NCBI RefSeq assembly: GCF_031455195.1
Contig: NZ_JAVDSH010000007.1
Span: 62,001-126,000, forward strand
DNA: 64,000 nucleotides
From: Arthrobacter nitroguajacolicus_D
GTDB lineage: Bacteria > Actinomycetota > Actinomycetes > Actinomycetales > Micrococcaceae
Direction: 5' to 3'
Below are positions 7,726-16,265 of the stretch, in pieces. Below the pieces are notes generated by a model, which had not been told where the DNA came from, ran no database searches, and saw only the letters and a list, made by a program, of their open reading frames with translations. The position numbers and the translations under genes were made by a program. The first letter of the stretch is position 1, and each line of letters opens with the position of its first letter.

Positions 7726-10193
7726 TGGCCGGCCCGCTTACCGGCGCTTCAGCGACAGAGGCGGTTGTAACAGGCCCGGATATCAGCGGCGCTGAACTTA
7801 CGGGCGGCCGCACCGGCTGGAGCACCACGCCCAGCGACGAGGAAGGCGTAGAAGAAATGGTGTTGCTGGACGGCCCTCTGGGCATCGTCAGCAAGGCCAT
7901 GGACGAGCGCGATACCTCGCTCATTATGCCATCCGGGACGGCCCTCGCCGCCACATGGGATCCGGAAATCATCACTGACGTGGGCCAGCTGATCGGCCAG
8001 CAGGGCGCGGAACGGGGCGTGTCCGCCATTTTGGGCCCGAACCTCAACCTTCCCCGCTCGCCACTCACCGGCCGGGGCTTCGAGATGTTCTCCGAGGACC
8101 CGTTCTTGACCGGCGTACTCGGGGCCGCCTGGGTGCAGGGCGTCCAGTCACAGGGCGTGGGATGCTGCGCCAAGCACGTGGTGGCCAATGATACCGAAAC
8201 AGAACGACGCCGGATGAACTCCCGTGTTGATCCCGTCACCTTACGCGAGACCTACCTTCGACCGTTTGAAACGGCTGTGCGAACAGCGAATCCGTGGATG
8301 CTGATGATGGCGTACAACCGCGTGAACGGCATGCACTGCTCCCAGCATTCCGGGCTGATCGGCGTCCTCAAGGATGACTGGAAATACGACGGGGTGGTCG
8401 TTTCGGACTGGTACGGCGTCGACGATACGGTTGCTGCCGCCAATGCGGGGCTGGACCTGGAAATGCCTGGTCCGGCCCAGTACCTCGGTGCGCGCTTGGC
8501 CGACGCCGTCGCCGCCGGTGAAGTTCCCGAACGGCGGTTGCGTGACGCCGTCGAACGCGTCACTCGGCTGGCCGACAGGACCGGGCGGCGGACCGGCGCA
8601 TCTGTTCCCGTTCCTGCCCGGCTCCGCACTCGGAGAGAACAACGTGATGTCCTCGGCAGGGCAGCAGCGGCATCCTTCGTGCTGCTCGAGAACCGGGACC
8701 GCGTGCTGCCCCTGTATCCGTCCCGGATCCGGACGCTGGCCGTGGTGGGCCCGAACGCTGCCAAGCCGTGTTTTCAGGGTGGCACGTTCGCTACGGTGCG
8801 GCCGGAAGGCGAACTGGTGACGCCTCTGGATGCCATCCGTGACGCCTTTGGTCCGGATGTGGAGGTGCGGTACGAGTCGGGCGCGGCGCTGTCCGATGCC
8901 CTTTCCCTGACAGAACTGGGCAGTATTGCCCCCGATGGCACGCCCGGGGCGCTGCTGGAGATTCTCTCTCCGGCCACGGCGGGCGGGGACGAAGTACTGT
9001 ACAGCGAAGTCCGGCACGCATCGTCGTTCGTGTGGTTTGGTCCAGTACCAGGCGTGGGTGCCAACGCGCCCGGGCGCGCCCGCATCACGGCGCTGTTGCG
9101 TCTTGAGGCTCCAGCGCGGTGGGCGGTCGGCGCTGGCGGCACGGGGATCAGCTCGGTTACCGTTGACGGCAAACGTGTCCTGGAGGTTCCCGCGCCGGCG
9201 CCGGATGATGTCATGGGCGTCGTTGCCCGCGCAGACACCCAGCAGGTCACCCTCGACCTGCCCGCCGGCGAGGTGGAAGTGGTGGTTGAGATGGCCTTCC
9301 AGCCTGGCAGGGTCCAGGCCATCACGGCTGTCGCGGCGCCGGAGCAGCTGTCCGCTCCGCTGACTGATGCGCTGGCCCTCGCGGCCCTCGCGGACGCCGT
9401 CATTGTGGTGGTTGGTGACGAGCAAGGTTCTTCCCGCGAAAGCGCGGACCGCACGACGGCGGCTCTCGATCCCGCCTGCGACCGCCTGGTAGAGGCCGTC
9501 GCTGCGGTCAACACCGAAACGGTGGTGGTCGTCAACGCCTCCCGCGCGGTGCTGCTGCCCTGGGCGGACAACGTGAAGGCCCTCCTGATGTCCTGGTTCC
9601 CTGGCCAGGAATTCGGGCACGCACTCGCGGCTGTCCTCACCGGCAGCATTGCACCGTCGGGCCGGCTCCCAGTGTCCTTCCCTGCACGGAACGAGGACAT
9701 CCCCGGCTGGGGACATGGGCTGGACACGGAATTGACCCTGGACTACGCAGCAAGCGAACCAATGGGCTACCGCCATTTCGAAACGTCCGGAAGGAGCCCA
9801 CGCTATCCGTTCGGCTACGGCCTCGGGTATACGGAGTTCAGACTGGTGGACGCCGTGTTGGCGTCATCCATGCTTGGTCTTGGAGACAATGCTGCGGAGG
9901 TGGAAGGCGTGGCTGTCCACGTGACGCTCCGCAATACTGGTACGTCGCCGGGTCGCGACGTCGTCCAGCTCTACGGCAAGGCACCCGGCGAAACATGGTT
10001 CCGACTGATGGGTTTCACTGCACTCGATGTAGCCGCTGGTGCAAGCGCGGAGGCAAGGATTGCGGCGGACCCGCTCGGCTTCCGGCGCTGGGATACGGCG
10101 AAGTCCGCCTGGGTTGTCCCCACCGGGGAATGGGAGCTGCGGGTGGCAAGGAATGCCGCTGACGAGGGAATCCTCTGTAGGATCACCTTGTGA
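7725..10193 (+). CDS. GH3 beta-glucosidase with PA14-like insert
   Basis: 822 residues from the ATG at 7725, which shares one base with the preceding stop. The GH3 catalytic barrel is clear: the nucleophile Asp is residue 228 in VVSDWYGVDD, preceded by KHVVANDTETERRR and MMAYNRVNG. The C-terminal alpha/beta sandwich and a fibronectin-III-like tail (HVTLRNTGTSPGRDVVQLY) follow. Residues about 426-535 form a PA14-like insert that often shapes the substrate pocket. The N-terminus is divergent: LLDGPLGI replaces the usual DGPHGIR. No signal peptide is seen, so action on imported glycosides is likely. Coupling to a flavin monooxygenase suggests the substrate is an aromatic or other secondary-metabolite glucoside. 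Confidence 0.88.
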   Translation: MAGPLTGASATEAVVTGPDISGAELTGGRTGWSTTPSDEEGVEEMVLLDGPLGIVSKAMDERDTSLIMPSGTALAATWDPEIITDVGQLIGQQGAERGVSAILGPNLNLPRSPLTGRGFEMFSEDPFLTGVLGAAWVQGVQSQGVGCCAKHVVANDTETERRRMNSRVDPVTLRETYLRPFETAVRTANPWMLMMAYNRVNGMHCSQHSGLIGVLKDDWKYDGVVVSDWYGVDDTVAAANAGLDLEMPGPAQYLGARLADAVAAGEVPERRLRDAVERVTRLADRTGRRTGASVPVPARLRTRREQRDVLGRAAAASFVLLENRDRVLPLYPSRIRTLAVVGPNAAKPCFQGGTFATVRPEGELVTPLDAIRDAFGPDVEVRYESGAALSDALSLTELGSIAPDGTPGALLEILSPATAGGDEVLYSEVRHASSFVWFGPVPGVGANAPGRARITALLRLEAPARWAVGAGGTGISSVTVDGKRVLEVPAPAPDDVMGVVARADTQQVTLDLPAGEVEVVVEMAFQPGRVQAITAVAAPEQLSAPLTDALALAALADAVIVVVGDEQGSSRESADRTTAALDPACDRLVEAVAAVNTETVVVVNASRAVLLPWADNVKALLMSWFPGQEFGHALAAVLTGSIAPSGRLPVSFPARNEDIPGWGHGLDTELTLDYAASEPMGYRHFETSGRSPRYPFGYGLGYTEFRLVDAVLASSMLGLGDNAAEVEGVAVHVTLRNTGTSPGRDVVQLYGKAPGETWFRLMGFTALDVAAGASAEARIAADPLGFRRWDTAKSAWVVPTGEWELRVARNAADEGILCRITL

Positions 10194-10843
10194 CGCTTCC
10201 GGACACCAGGTCCCGTGAGCCTAAGCAGGCCAGGAGCCGCCAATCGTTTGAGAAGACGATCGAGGCGGCCCTGGCCCTGCTTCAGGAGCGGGGCAGCGAC
10301 GAATTCACTCTGGCTGATGTCAGTGCCCGTTCCGGCGTATCCATCGGTTCCATTTATGCGCGCTTTCAGGGCAAGGATGAACTGATCCGGGTGGCCCACG
10401 GCCGGAAAATGGATGACATCGACGCCGTCTCAAACCACCTTTTCGCATCATTGTCCATCAGCCCGGGTGCAGGACTGGAGTTAGTGGTGCGGGCAGCTGT
10501 GGACTGGACAATAGAGGTCCTTCGCCGATACGCGGATATTCTCCGCCCGTTTATGCTGCGTGCTACCCAGGACGAAACGATCTCGAACCGGGGCGCTGCC
10601 TCGCATGCTGTCCTGGCAAGAAACTTCTCAGCCGTCTTGAACCAGTGGCCCGAAGGCTTCCTCCACGAGACCGACGTCGACTGGAGCTTCAATGTTGTTT
10701 ACAGCGTTGTAGCGCGACGGCTGGGCCTGGGCAGCACCATGGAGGGCAGCGGAAACTTTGACTGGCAGGAGATAGCCGAGAAGCTGGCCGGCATGGTGGC
10801 TTCCTATCTTCTGGCTGGCCAGCAAGCGGCAACGCGCCCCTGA
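10190..10843 (+). CDS. TetR-family transcriptional regulator
   Basis: A 217-residue protein with an N-terminal TetR helix-turn-helix at about residues 15-65 (FTLADVSARSGVSIGSIYARFQGKDELI) and an unclassified C-terminal ligand domain. The GTG start overlaps the GH3 stop by four bases (GTGA), so it is translated with the glucosidase and probably regulates this group. No nearby operator could be assigned with confidence. Confidence 0.9.
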   Translation: MTLPDTRSREPKQARSRQSFEKTIEAALALLQERGSDEFTLADVSARSGVSIGSIYARFQGKDELIRVAHGRKMDDIDAVSNHLFASLSISPGAGLELVVRAAVDWTIEVLRRYADILRPFMLRATQDETISNRGAASHAVLARNFSAVLNQWPEGFLHETDVDWSFNVVYSVVARRLGLGSTMEGSGNFDWQEIAEKLAGMVASYLLAGQQAATRP

Positions 10844-10959
10844 CCCTGCGGGCATAACGAGCGGCGATACCGGCTATCCAAAAGCTCGTCTTCCGGACAT
10901 TCTCCGACTCTCGGCATAGTGGGAACTACCACCGATGGCCGTTGATCTAAGGAGATCCC

Positions 10960-11262
10960 ATGCATGTTCGCGTCAGCTCAGGGTCTGTGGCGCTTGATGA
11001 ACCAGACGATTGCACCAGCTTCAAGGTGATGGTGTCGGCTGCGGCCAGGGACAGTCTCCCAAGGCTGCTTGAGTCGACGTCGGCAGGCAAGCTGGATGGC
11101 CAGGAAGTCATGGTTTCCGTGGCCTGGATCAAGGGCGAATGCGCCGGCAGGATCGGGATGGGCTGGAACTACCGCTTCGCGAACATGCTTGTGTTCGCCG
11201 CTGGAAAAGGCTGGCTGAGCAATGACGGGAGCCATGTGCGCGCCCATGTCGAAATGTTCTAG
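10960..11262 (+). CDS. Small conserved-looking protein of unknown function
   Basis: 100 residues, with a good ribosome binding site (TAAGGAGAT at 10948-10956) ahead of ATG 10960, which supports a real gene. It begins MHVRVSSGSVALDEPDDC and contains an acidic N-terminal third and a WNYRFANMLVFAAGKGWLS segment. No signal peptide or membrane helix is seen, and I do not recognise a family. It lies 116 bp after the TetR gene and is followed by a strong terminator, so it may be the last gene of the transcript. Confidence 0.6.
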   Translation: MHVRVSSGSVALDEPDDCTSFKVMVSAAARDSLPRLLESTSAGKLDGQEVMVSVAWIKGECAGRIGMGWNYRFANMLVFAAGKGWLSNDGSHVRAHVEMF

Positions 11263-11292
11263 AAGGATCAGTCTGGAGTGGAGACAACGATA

Positions 11293-11321
11293 GGCCTCGG
11301 CGCGTGCGCCGGGGCCTTTTT
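11293..11321 (+). terminator. Rho-independent terminator
   Basis: A GC-rich hairpin (GGCCTCGGC paired with GCCGGGGCC, one G-U pair) is followed by five T residues at 11317-11321. It ends the transcript of the small unknown gene. Confidence 0.85.
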
Positions 11322-11384
11322 GGCCGGGCGTCGGTGAACCCAGCACTCGTTTCAGGCGGCTATCGAAAATGATGATGCGCACAC

Positions 11385-11944
11385 CACATCGCGTCTGATC
11401 TGCAAGTGGTGTTCCAAGACCCCGATGGCTCCCTGAACCCTGCGCCCACAGTCGGAAAGTCGTTGACCGAGCCCCTCGAAGCGGCTGCGGGGATAGATGC
11501 AGGTACAGCGCTGGGGATGACCCGGTCCCTTCTGGATAAGGTGCTGCTGCCGGAAGGTGCCGCCGACCGCATCCTCACGCATTCAGCGGCGGGCAGCGCC
11601 AGCGCATCGCAAACGCAAGGGCGTTGGCGATTAACCCGCGCCTGATCGTCTGCGACGAGGCCATCAGCACGCTGGACGTTGTCAGCCAGGCTCAGCTGCG
11701 GGAGCAATGACAAACGACAACACGGGCGACGACGGCCCAGGCCAAGGCTGCCCCGGAAGTCGGATGTCCGATCGTTCCGTGATGCCCTCACGCCGCCGAA
11801 GTGTGTTGGAACACGCATCCCATTGATGCCCCGTATGACGGACGGACCGTGGCCTGCCATGTCTTCGATCCAGTATCAGGCCACCCGCAAGCCGGCCAAT
11901 GCAAGGGCCTCGTTACAGGCACCCTCGAACCAACCTCAGTCTAA
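11385..11944 (+). pseudogene. Decayed oligopeptide/dipeptide ABC transporter ATPase (DppF/OppF type)
   Basis: Remnant of an ABC ATPase in two frames. The first piece (11385 to about 11580) reads DLQVVFQDPDGSLNPAP, the Q-loop region. The second frame (from 11582) reads FSGGQRQRIANARALAINP then LIVCDEAISTLD, that is, signature and Walker B, ending at a stop at 11708. Continuing in that frame, a C-terminal peptide-transporter motif appears: GCPIVP, an in-frame TGA at 11780 where an arginine codon is usual, then CPHAAEVCW and RTVACH, with a final stop at 11942. Walker A, the H-loop and about 60 residues between Walker B and GCP are missing. One frameshift, two internal stops and deletions make this a pseudogene. 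Confidence 0.85.
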
Positions 11945-11968
11945 GCAAACTTCCGAACCGGACAACTT

Positions 11969-12307
11969 ATGCCCCTTCAAGAGATAGAAAATATTATGCC
12001 CAGTGCTACTCTCGACGAACTCCGTGGAGCCTTCAGGGAACTAACTGACATGTACGGATGGTCGCCCTTGCAGACGCCGCACAGTCTGACCCTGGCGCTT
12101 AGTGGCCGGGTGGGGGCAATCGCTTCCCTCCTGCAATTCACAAATGATCAATCGATTACTGACGAAAATAGATCCGAGATGCAAGCAGAACTGGCTGACT
12201 GCCTTGTTTACCTCATGGCACTGGCTGACGTGGCTCATGTCGATCTCATCGCTGCAGCCACCGAGCGTATCCACGCCGCCATCGAAGGCAGCTGCCCGGC
12301 AGTGTGA
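11969..12307 (+). CDS. MazG-like nucleotide pyrophosphohydrolase
   Basis: A small all-alpha protein (112 residues) resembling the MazG/dCTPase (RS21-C6) fold: YGWSPLQTPHSLTLALSGRVGAI, then EMQAELADCLVYLMALADVAHVDL, which carries the E..AE.AD metal-binding pattern. Such enzymes hydrolyse non-canonical or excess (d)NTPs to monophosphates. One of the usual acidic residues in the first helix (E..E) is replaced (GRVGAI instead of GEVGEL), so metal binding may be weakened. An alternative ATG at 11996 has a weak GAGA upstream and may be the real start. It lies alone between a pseudogene and a strong terminator. Confidence 0.7.
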   Translation: MPLQEIENIMPSATLDELRGAFRELTDMYGWSPLQTPHSLTLALSGRVGAIASLLQFTNDQSITDENRSEMQAELADCLVYLMALADVAHVDLIAAATERIHAAIEGSCPAV

Positions 12308-12333
12308 CGGGCCCGACCGGCGCTGGACCCGGT

Positions 12334-12377
12334 AGAAGGAAGGCCGCGGTGCTTATGAGCACCGCGGCCTTCCTTCT
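12334..12377. terminator. Bidirectional hairpin terminator
   Basis: A perfect 20-bp inverted repeat with a TATG loop (arms 12334-12353 and 12358-12377, containing GGCCGCGGTGCT) lies between converging genes. The right arm ends TTCCTTCT. It fits a shared terminator. Confidence 0.88.
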
Positions 12378-12426
12378 GATGACAACGTTGAATTAGCGAC
12401 TTCATTCCATTGAATCGGGCCTTCAG

Positions 12427-13407
12427 CTACAACAGGCGCCGCACCCATGCCTCCCGGGCAGCGCGCGTCTCCCGCGAAATTGCTGCCTCGGGCGCAAGCA
12501 GTTCGTAGCCATGGAAGCCCCCGGGCCAGACATGGAGTTCGGCCTGCCCTCCGCTTTTCCAGATCTTGCTGGCGAATGCCACTACTTCATCACGGAACGT
12601 TTCGGCTGAACCGACGTCTAAGAAGGTGGGAGGCAAACCGTTCAGATCACTTGCCCTGGCCGGCGCCGCGTATGGGGATACATCAGGTGTTCCCCTCCGG
12701 CTACCGAGCAGAGCAGCCCAGCCGACCTCGTTGCGCGCGCGATCCCAGGTGTCAATTCCCTCCATCTGCCATGCCGAGACCGTGTTGTTTCGATCATCCA
12801 GCATCGGCGCAGTCAGCATAAGCCCGAGCGGCATCCGGTGCCCATGGTCCCGTGCGAGCAGAATAAGGGACGCCGCCAGGCCGCCGCCGGCACTCTGCCC
12901 CAGGACAATGACACGATTGCCATCAACGCCCAGTTCTTCCGAATTTTCGAACGTCCACTTCAGGCCGGCGGCACAGTCCTCCACGGGCCCCGGGTAAGGC
13001 GTTTCGGGGGCGAGCCGGTACTCTACTGCCACAATGACCAAACCCAGAGCTTCCGCGAGATGCATGTAGCCGGGCATGCTTTGGCGGGCGGTGCCGCTGA
13101 CCATGCCTCCCCCATGCACCAGATAAAGTGCTGGCCGAGGAGCCGCGGCCCCGGCGGGAGTGCAGATGACCACACTGATGTCTGCGCCCGTTCCGCCCGG
13201 GATAAACCGTTCCTCGATAATGAAAGCGCCGCCCTGCGACAGGACAGCGTCGGAGGGCGGTTCATAGCCTGGCGGCGGCTGACGTACGTCCTTAAGGGTC
13301 TCCAGAGCGAGAGTGGGAAACGGCGGCATGTTGGCCAGGACTGCAGCGCATTCCCGGTCAAGGGGCGGCGGCGGAACCACTTCTGTGGGCTGCTCGTAAC
13401 CTGTCAA
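12427..13407 (-). CDS. Alpha/beta-hydrolase esterase, hormone-sensitive-lipase family
   Basis: 326 residues. The HSL (family IV) signature HGGG (LYLVHGGGMVSG, oxyanion hole) precedes the nucleophile motif GQSAGG (VIVLGQSAGGGLAASL). The Asp is likely in FLDVGSAETFRDE and the His in WPGGFHGYE, completing the triad. Such enzymes hydrolyse short-chain acyl or aryl esters in the cytoplasm. The start is TTG at 13407 with AGGAGAG upstream. In this setting it could cleave phenolic esters, but that is inference. It is transcribed alone, converging on the MazG-like gene. Confidence 0.88.
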   Translation of the reverse strand: MTGYEQPTEVVPPPPLDRECAAVLANMPPFPTLALETLKDVRQPPPGYEPPSDAVLSQGGAFIIEERFIPGGTGADISVVICTPAGAAAPRPALYLVHGGGMVSGTARQSMPGYMHLAEALGLVIVAVEYRLAPETPYPGPVEDCAAGLKWTFENSEELGVDGNRVIVLGQSAGGGLAASLILLARDHGHRMPLGLMLTAPMLDDRNNTVSAWQMEGIDTWDRARNEVGWAALLGSRRGTPDVSPYAAPARASDLNGLPPTFLDVGSAETFRDEVVAFASKIWKSGGQAELHVWPGGFHGYELLAPEAAISRETRAAREAWVRRLL

Positions 13408-13952
13408 AACGGTCTCTCCTCTTTGTGCCTACGCTTGCGTATCAGTCTCTTACTGTCGCTGCCTCGGTCGTTTCGGTGAACGCTTCCGCGTCAGCAAAAT
13501 AGTGTTAGGGAACCGGAATCAACCTATGGTGTTACTGGTTGTCCCCAAGCCCTGTATGGACGTCATCCGATCGGGGAGCCTTGCGGCACGACCTCACTGA
13601 TGAATCCTGAGGCTGGCCACGTTCGTCCATCCAGCGTCATCATCTTTCCCCTCTCTGCCCCACTGCGGCCTGCTCGGCGTCCGGTAGCAGCCCCAGCAGT
13701 GCGGCATTGCCGGGCCTGCAGACAGTTGAACGTTGGTGGGGGGATACATGACATTCAACCTAACCAGCCGGGGCTGATGGCGGAAATAGAGATCTTCGAT
13801 GCCCGGCATCGTCGTTTGCTATGGCCTGGTGGCGCCGTCGCCTCAGCTGGAGGCCGGACGGCTGTATTCATGCGGTGGATGGTCGTCATAGCGAAACTGC
13901 GCTTCCGCGGATACCGATTACTATGTGGGTTGGTTGTCGGGTCATGCCGCTG
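13408..13952. other. Non-coding or decayed stretch
   Basis: About 545 bp between the esterase start and the broken GntR gene. Short frames exist on both strands (for example 13600-13989 plus and 13563-13754 minus), but none has a convincing ribosome site or recognisable motif. Probably promoter DNA for the esterase plus decayed sequence. Confidence 0.5.
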
Positions 13953-14673
13953 CTACTGTGCCGCGGCTATTAGGGATTCCCGTTCATGAGGGGAAGCACC
14001 GGAGGGAATTAGACGTCGTTCAAGGCGCTCGAGGGCGCTGTCAAGCGATTGGTCAATGAGTTCTGAGGCCCTGTCAGCGTCCCTGAGCCTGGTGGCGTCA
14101 ACAATTGCCTGCTGTGAGGTACAGATCATCGTTGGCAGTGGCTTCTGCAGCGCCCATGACCTTGTAAGGCCGGCACTGCAACCACAACGTTTCTATGACG
14201 CTTGTCAGAAAGGGGTTACCGCCCGCGTTGTACAGTGTGCGGTGAATTACCTCGTCCTCATCCAGTGCGTCTGAGACCCTTTCCTCGGCTACCGCTTGAA
14301 GCATCCGGTCGCAGGCCGCCTGCATCTTGGTGAGGTCCGCGTCCGTGACCCTTCCCGCGCCTCGCCGCGCGACCTGCACTTCCAACAAGGTTCGGACCTG
14401 GTAGACATGGATCAATTCACTGACGCTGAATTTTCTGACCACTGCCCCCTTATGCGGAATGCGCGTGGCAAGGCCGGCTTCTTCCAGACGACGTATCGCC
14501 TCTCGAACGGGCATGACACTGGTGCCTACCATGGCCGCAACATCTCGCACCCTTAGAGGGAAGCCACCGGCCAGCTCTCCTGCCAGGATCCGGCTGCGCA
14601 GGACGTCGAAGACTTGGTCCGCAACCAAAGTGGGGGTGACAGTTAAATCTACTTGGGCCAAGGTGTGCTCCAT
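13953..14673 (-). pseudogene. GntR-family (FCD) regulator with a C-terminal frameshift
   Basis: The N-terminal winged helix (VFDVLRSRILAGELAGG, VRDVAAMVGTSVMPVREAIR, residues about 18-75) and FCD ligand domain (EVIHRTLYNAGGNPFLTSVIE) are intact. The frame then ends early at 14098 (about 191 residues). In the adjacent frame, from about 14125 down to the stop at 13953, the missing end of an FCD domain is readable: QQAIVDATRLRDADRASELI then DQSLDSALERLERRL. A single-base indel near 14110-14130 explains this; restored, the protein would have about 239 residues, normal for the family. It is divergent from pobA and may once have controlled it, or may still do so if this is a sequencing error. Confidence 0.8.
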
Positions 14674-15025
14674 CCGCTAAATAAAGGGTGAACGTTCGCG
14701 CTTTCAGAGGCCGCAGTCAGCTGAGCGGCCTTCGATGTCTGCGACTGGTGTACGTCGTGCCACCTCTACCGCTCCCGCTGAAAGAGCCATTCTTGGAGGC
14801 AGCGGCTTGCCTCAGGCAAGCGGGCCGAGAGGCGGCCGCAGGCAGGTTGCGAGCTCAGCGCTTGTCATTCTCATAGCTTTATGCGCCAGTCTTTCTGCCG
14901 TCCCGGGGCCGCATTTTCCGTTGAACGGAATCCTTGTAACGCCAATCACTCCTTGCGGGTCACACTGATTTCAGATTCATCCCGCTTTCGAGCAAGCCGG
15001 GGTCCGCAACGAAGCGAGGAAAACT
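14674..15025. promoter_or_regulatory. Divergent promoter region between the GntR gene and pobA
   Basis: About 350 bp without a credible gene. It must hold the pobA promoter and probably that of the GntR gene. I found no strong -35/-10 pair or palindrome that I could assign. Confidence 0.4.
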
Positions 15026-16213
15026 ATGGCACGTACACCGATTACCACCCAAGTTGCCATCATGGGCGGAGGCCCTGCCGGTCTCATGCTGTCGCATTTG
15101 CTGGCAAAGCAGGGTATCGAGTCCGTGGTGGTGGAAATCCGTAGCCGCAAGGAAATCCAGGAAACAGTCCGCGCTGGAATCCTGGAGCACGGCACCGTGA
15201 ACCTGCTGGTGGATTCCGGCGTCTCGGACCGGGTGCTGCGCGAGGGCGACCGACACGACGGTATCGAGCTGCGGTTCAACGGCGAGAGCCACCGCATCAA
15301 TTTCAAGGAGCTTGTGGGTGAATCGGTGTGGCTGTACCCGCAGACCGACGTCTTCATGGATCTCGCCGCTAAGCGGGAGGCCGACGGCGGCGACGTCCGG
15401 TACAGCGTCACGGACACCACTGTGCACGACTTCGAAGGTAAGCCGAAAGTCTGGTTCACCGACGCGGACGACCAGGAGTTCGAGATTCAGGCCGACTTCC
15501 TTGTGGGTGCCGATGGGTCGCGAAGCCACTGTCGCTTCCAGATCCCCGAGGCCAACCGCAAATGGTATTTTCACGAGTATCCGTTTGCATGGTTTGGAAT
15601 TCTCGCTGAGGCACCGCGTAGTGCCGACGAACTCATCTACGCCAACTCCGAGAATGGTTTCGCGCTGATCAGTCAGCGCACTGAAACCGTTCAACGCATG
15701 TACTTCCAGTGCGACCCCAAAGAGAACGTGGCCGACTGGGACGACGAACGCATCTGGACCGAGTTCCGCAAGCGCGTCAACGGCAACGGGTTTGAGCTCA
15801 AGGAGGGACCCGTTCTGGAAAAGATGGTCCTGCCGTTCCGCAGCTTCGTGCACACCCCCATGCGTCACGGCAACCTTTTCCTCGCCGGCGATGCTGCGCA
15901 CACGGTCCCGCCCACCGGCGCCAAGGGCCTCAACCTGGCCATCCACGACGTCAAGGTGCTGTTCGAAGGCCTGGATTCCTTCTACTCCAACGGTTCCACT
16001 GCGCTGTTGGATTCCTACAGCGACCGCGCCTTGGATCGCGTCTGGAACGCTCAGCACTTCTCGTACTGGATGACATCCATGCTGCACACGGTGCCTGGCG
16101 CCGACGACTTCGACCGTGCCCGCCAACTCGGTGAGCTTCACTCCGTGGTCACGTCCGAGCACGCCAAGGCCTATCTTGCGGAGTCGTACACCGGCTGGCC
16201 GACCTCGAGCTAG
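15026..16213 (+). CDS. pobA: 4-hydroxybenzoate 3-monooxygenase
   Basis: 395 residues, the usual PobA length. It converts 4-hydroxybenzoate to protocatechuate with FAD, O2 and NAD(P)H. The FAD motif GGGPAGL (residues 14-20), VLVGADGSRSH-like DG motif, and GDAAHTVPPTGAKGLNLA are present. Key active-site residues of the Pseudomonas enzyme (Tyr201, Ser212, Arg214, Arg220, Tyr385) align at a constant offset with Tyr205, Ser216, Arg218, Arg224 and the Tyr in AESYTGWP. The helix that sets NADH/NADPH preference reads RSRKEIQETVRAG, unlike Pseudomonas, so coenzyme use may differ. Its product feeds the lig operon that converges from 23970. Confidence 0.95.
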   Translation: MARTPITTQVAIMGGGPAGLMLSHLLAKQGIESVVVEIRSRKEIQETVRAGILEHGTVNLLVDSGVSDRVLREGDRHDGIELRFNGESHRINFKELVGESVWLYPQTDVFMDLAAKREADGGDVRYSVTDTTVHDFEGKPKVWFTDADDQEFEIQADFLVGADGSRSHCRFQIPEANRKWYFHEYPFAWFGILAEAPRSADELIYANSENGFALISQRTETVQRMYFQCDPKENVADWDDERIWTEFRKRVNGNGFELKEGPVLEKMVLPFRSFVHTPMRHGNLFLAGDAAHTVPPTGAKGLNLAIHDVKVLFEGLDSFYSNGSTALLDSYSDRALDRVWNAQHFSYWMTSMLHTVPGADDFDRARQLGELHSVVTSEHAKAYLAESYTGWPTSS

Positions 16214-16265
16214 ACCCTGAGCCGCGCACCAACATCCCTCTCTTGAAAGAAGCGGAAGTCTCCTT

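Noticed and set aside
8241..9776. Long minus-strand open frames of 511 and 317 codons opposite the GH3 gene
   Set aside because: They lie wholly within a clear GH3 coding region and give low-complexity Arg/Ala/Gly-rich proteins, as expected from antisense frames in GC-rich DNA.
13600..13989. 129-codon plus-strand frame downstream of the esterase promoter
   Set aside because: No ribosome site, no known motif, and an Arg/Ala/Cys-rich composition unlike its neighbours.
14960..16162. 400-codon minus-strand frame opposite pobA
   Set aside because: It is a shadow of pobA, whose active-site residues are all identifiable on the plus strand; no family motif in the antisense product.
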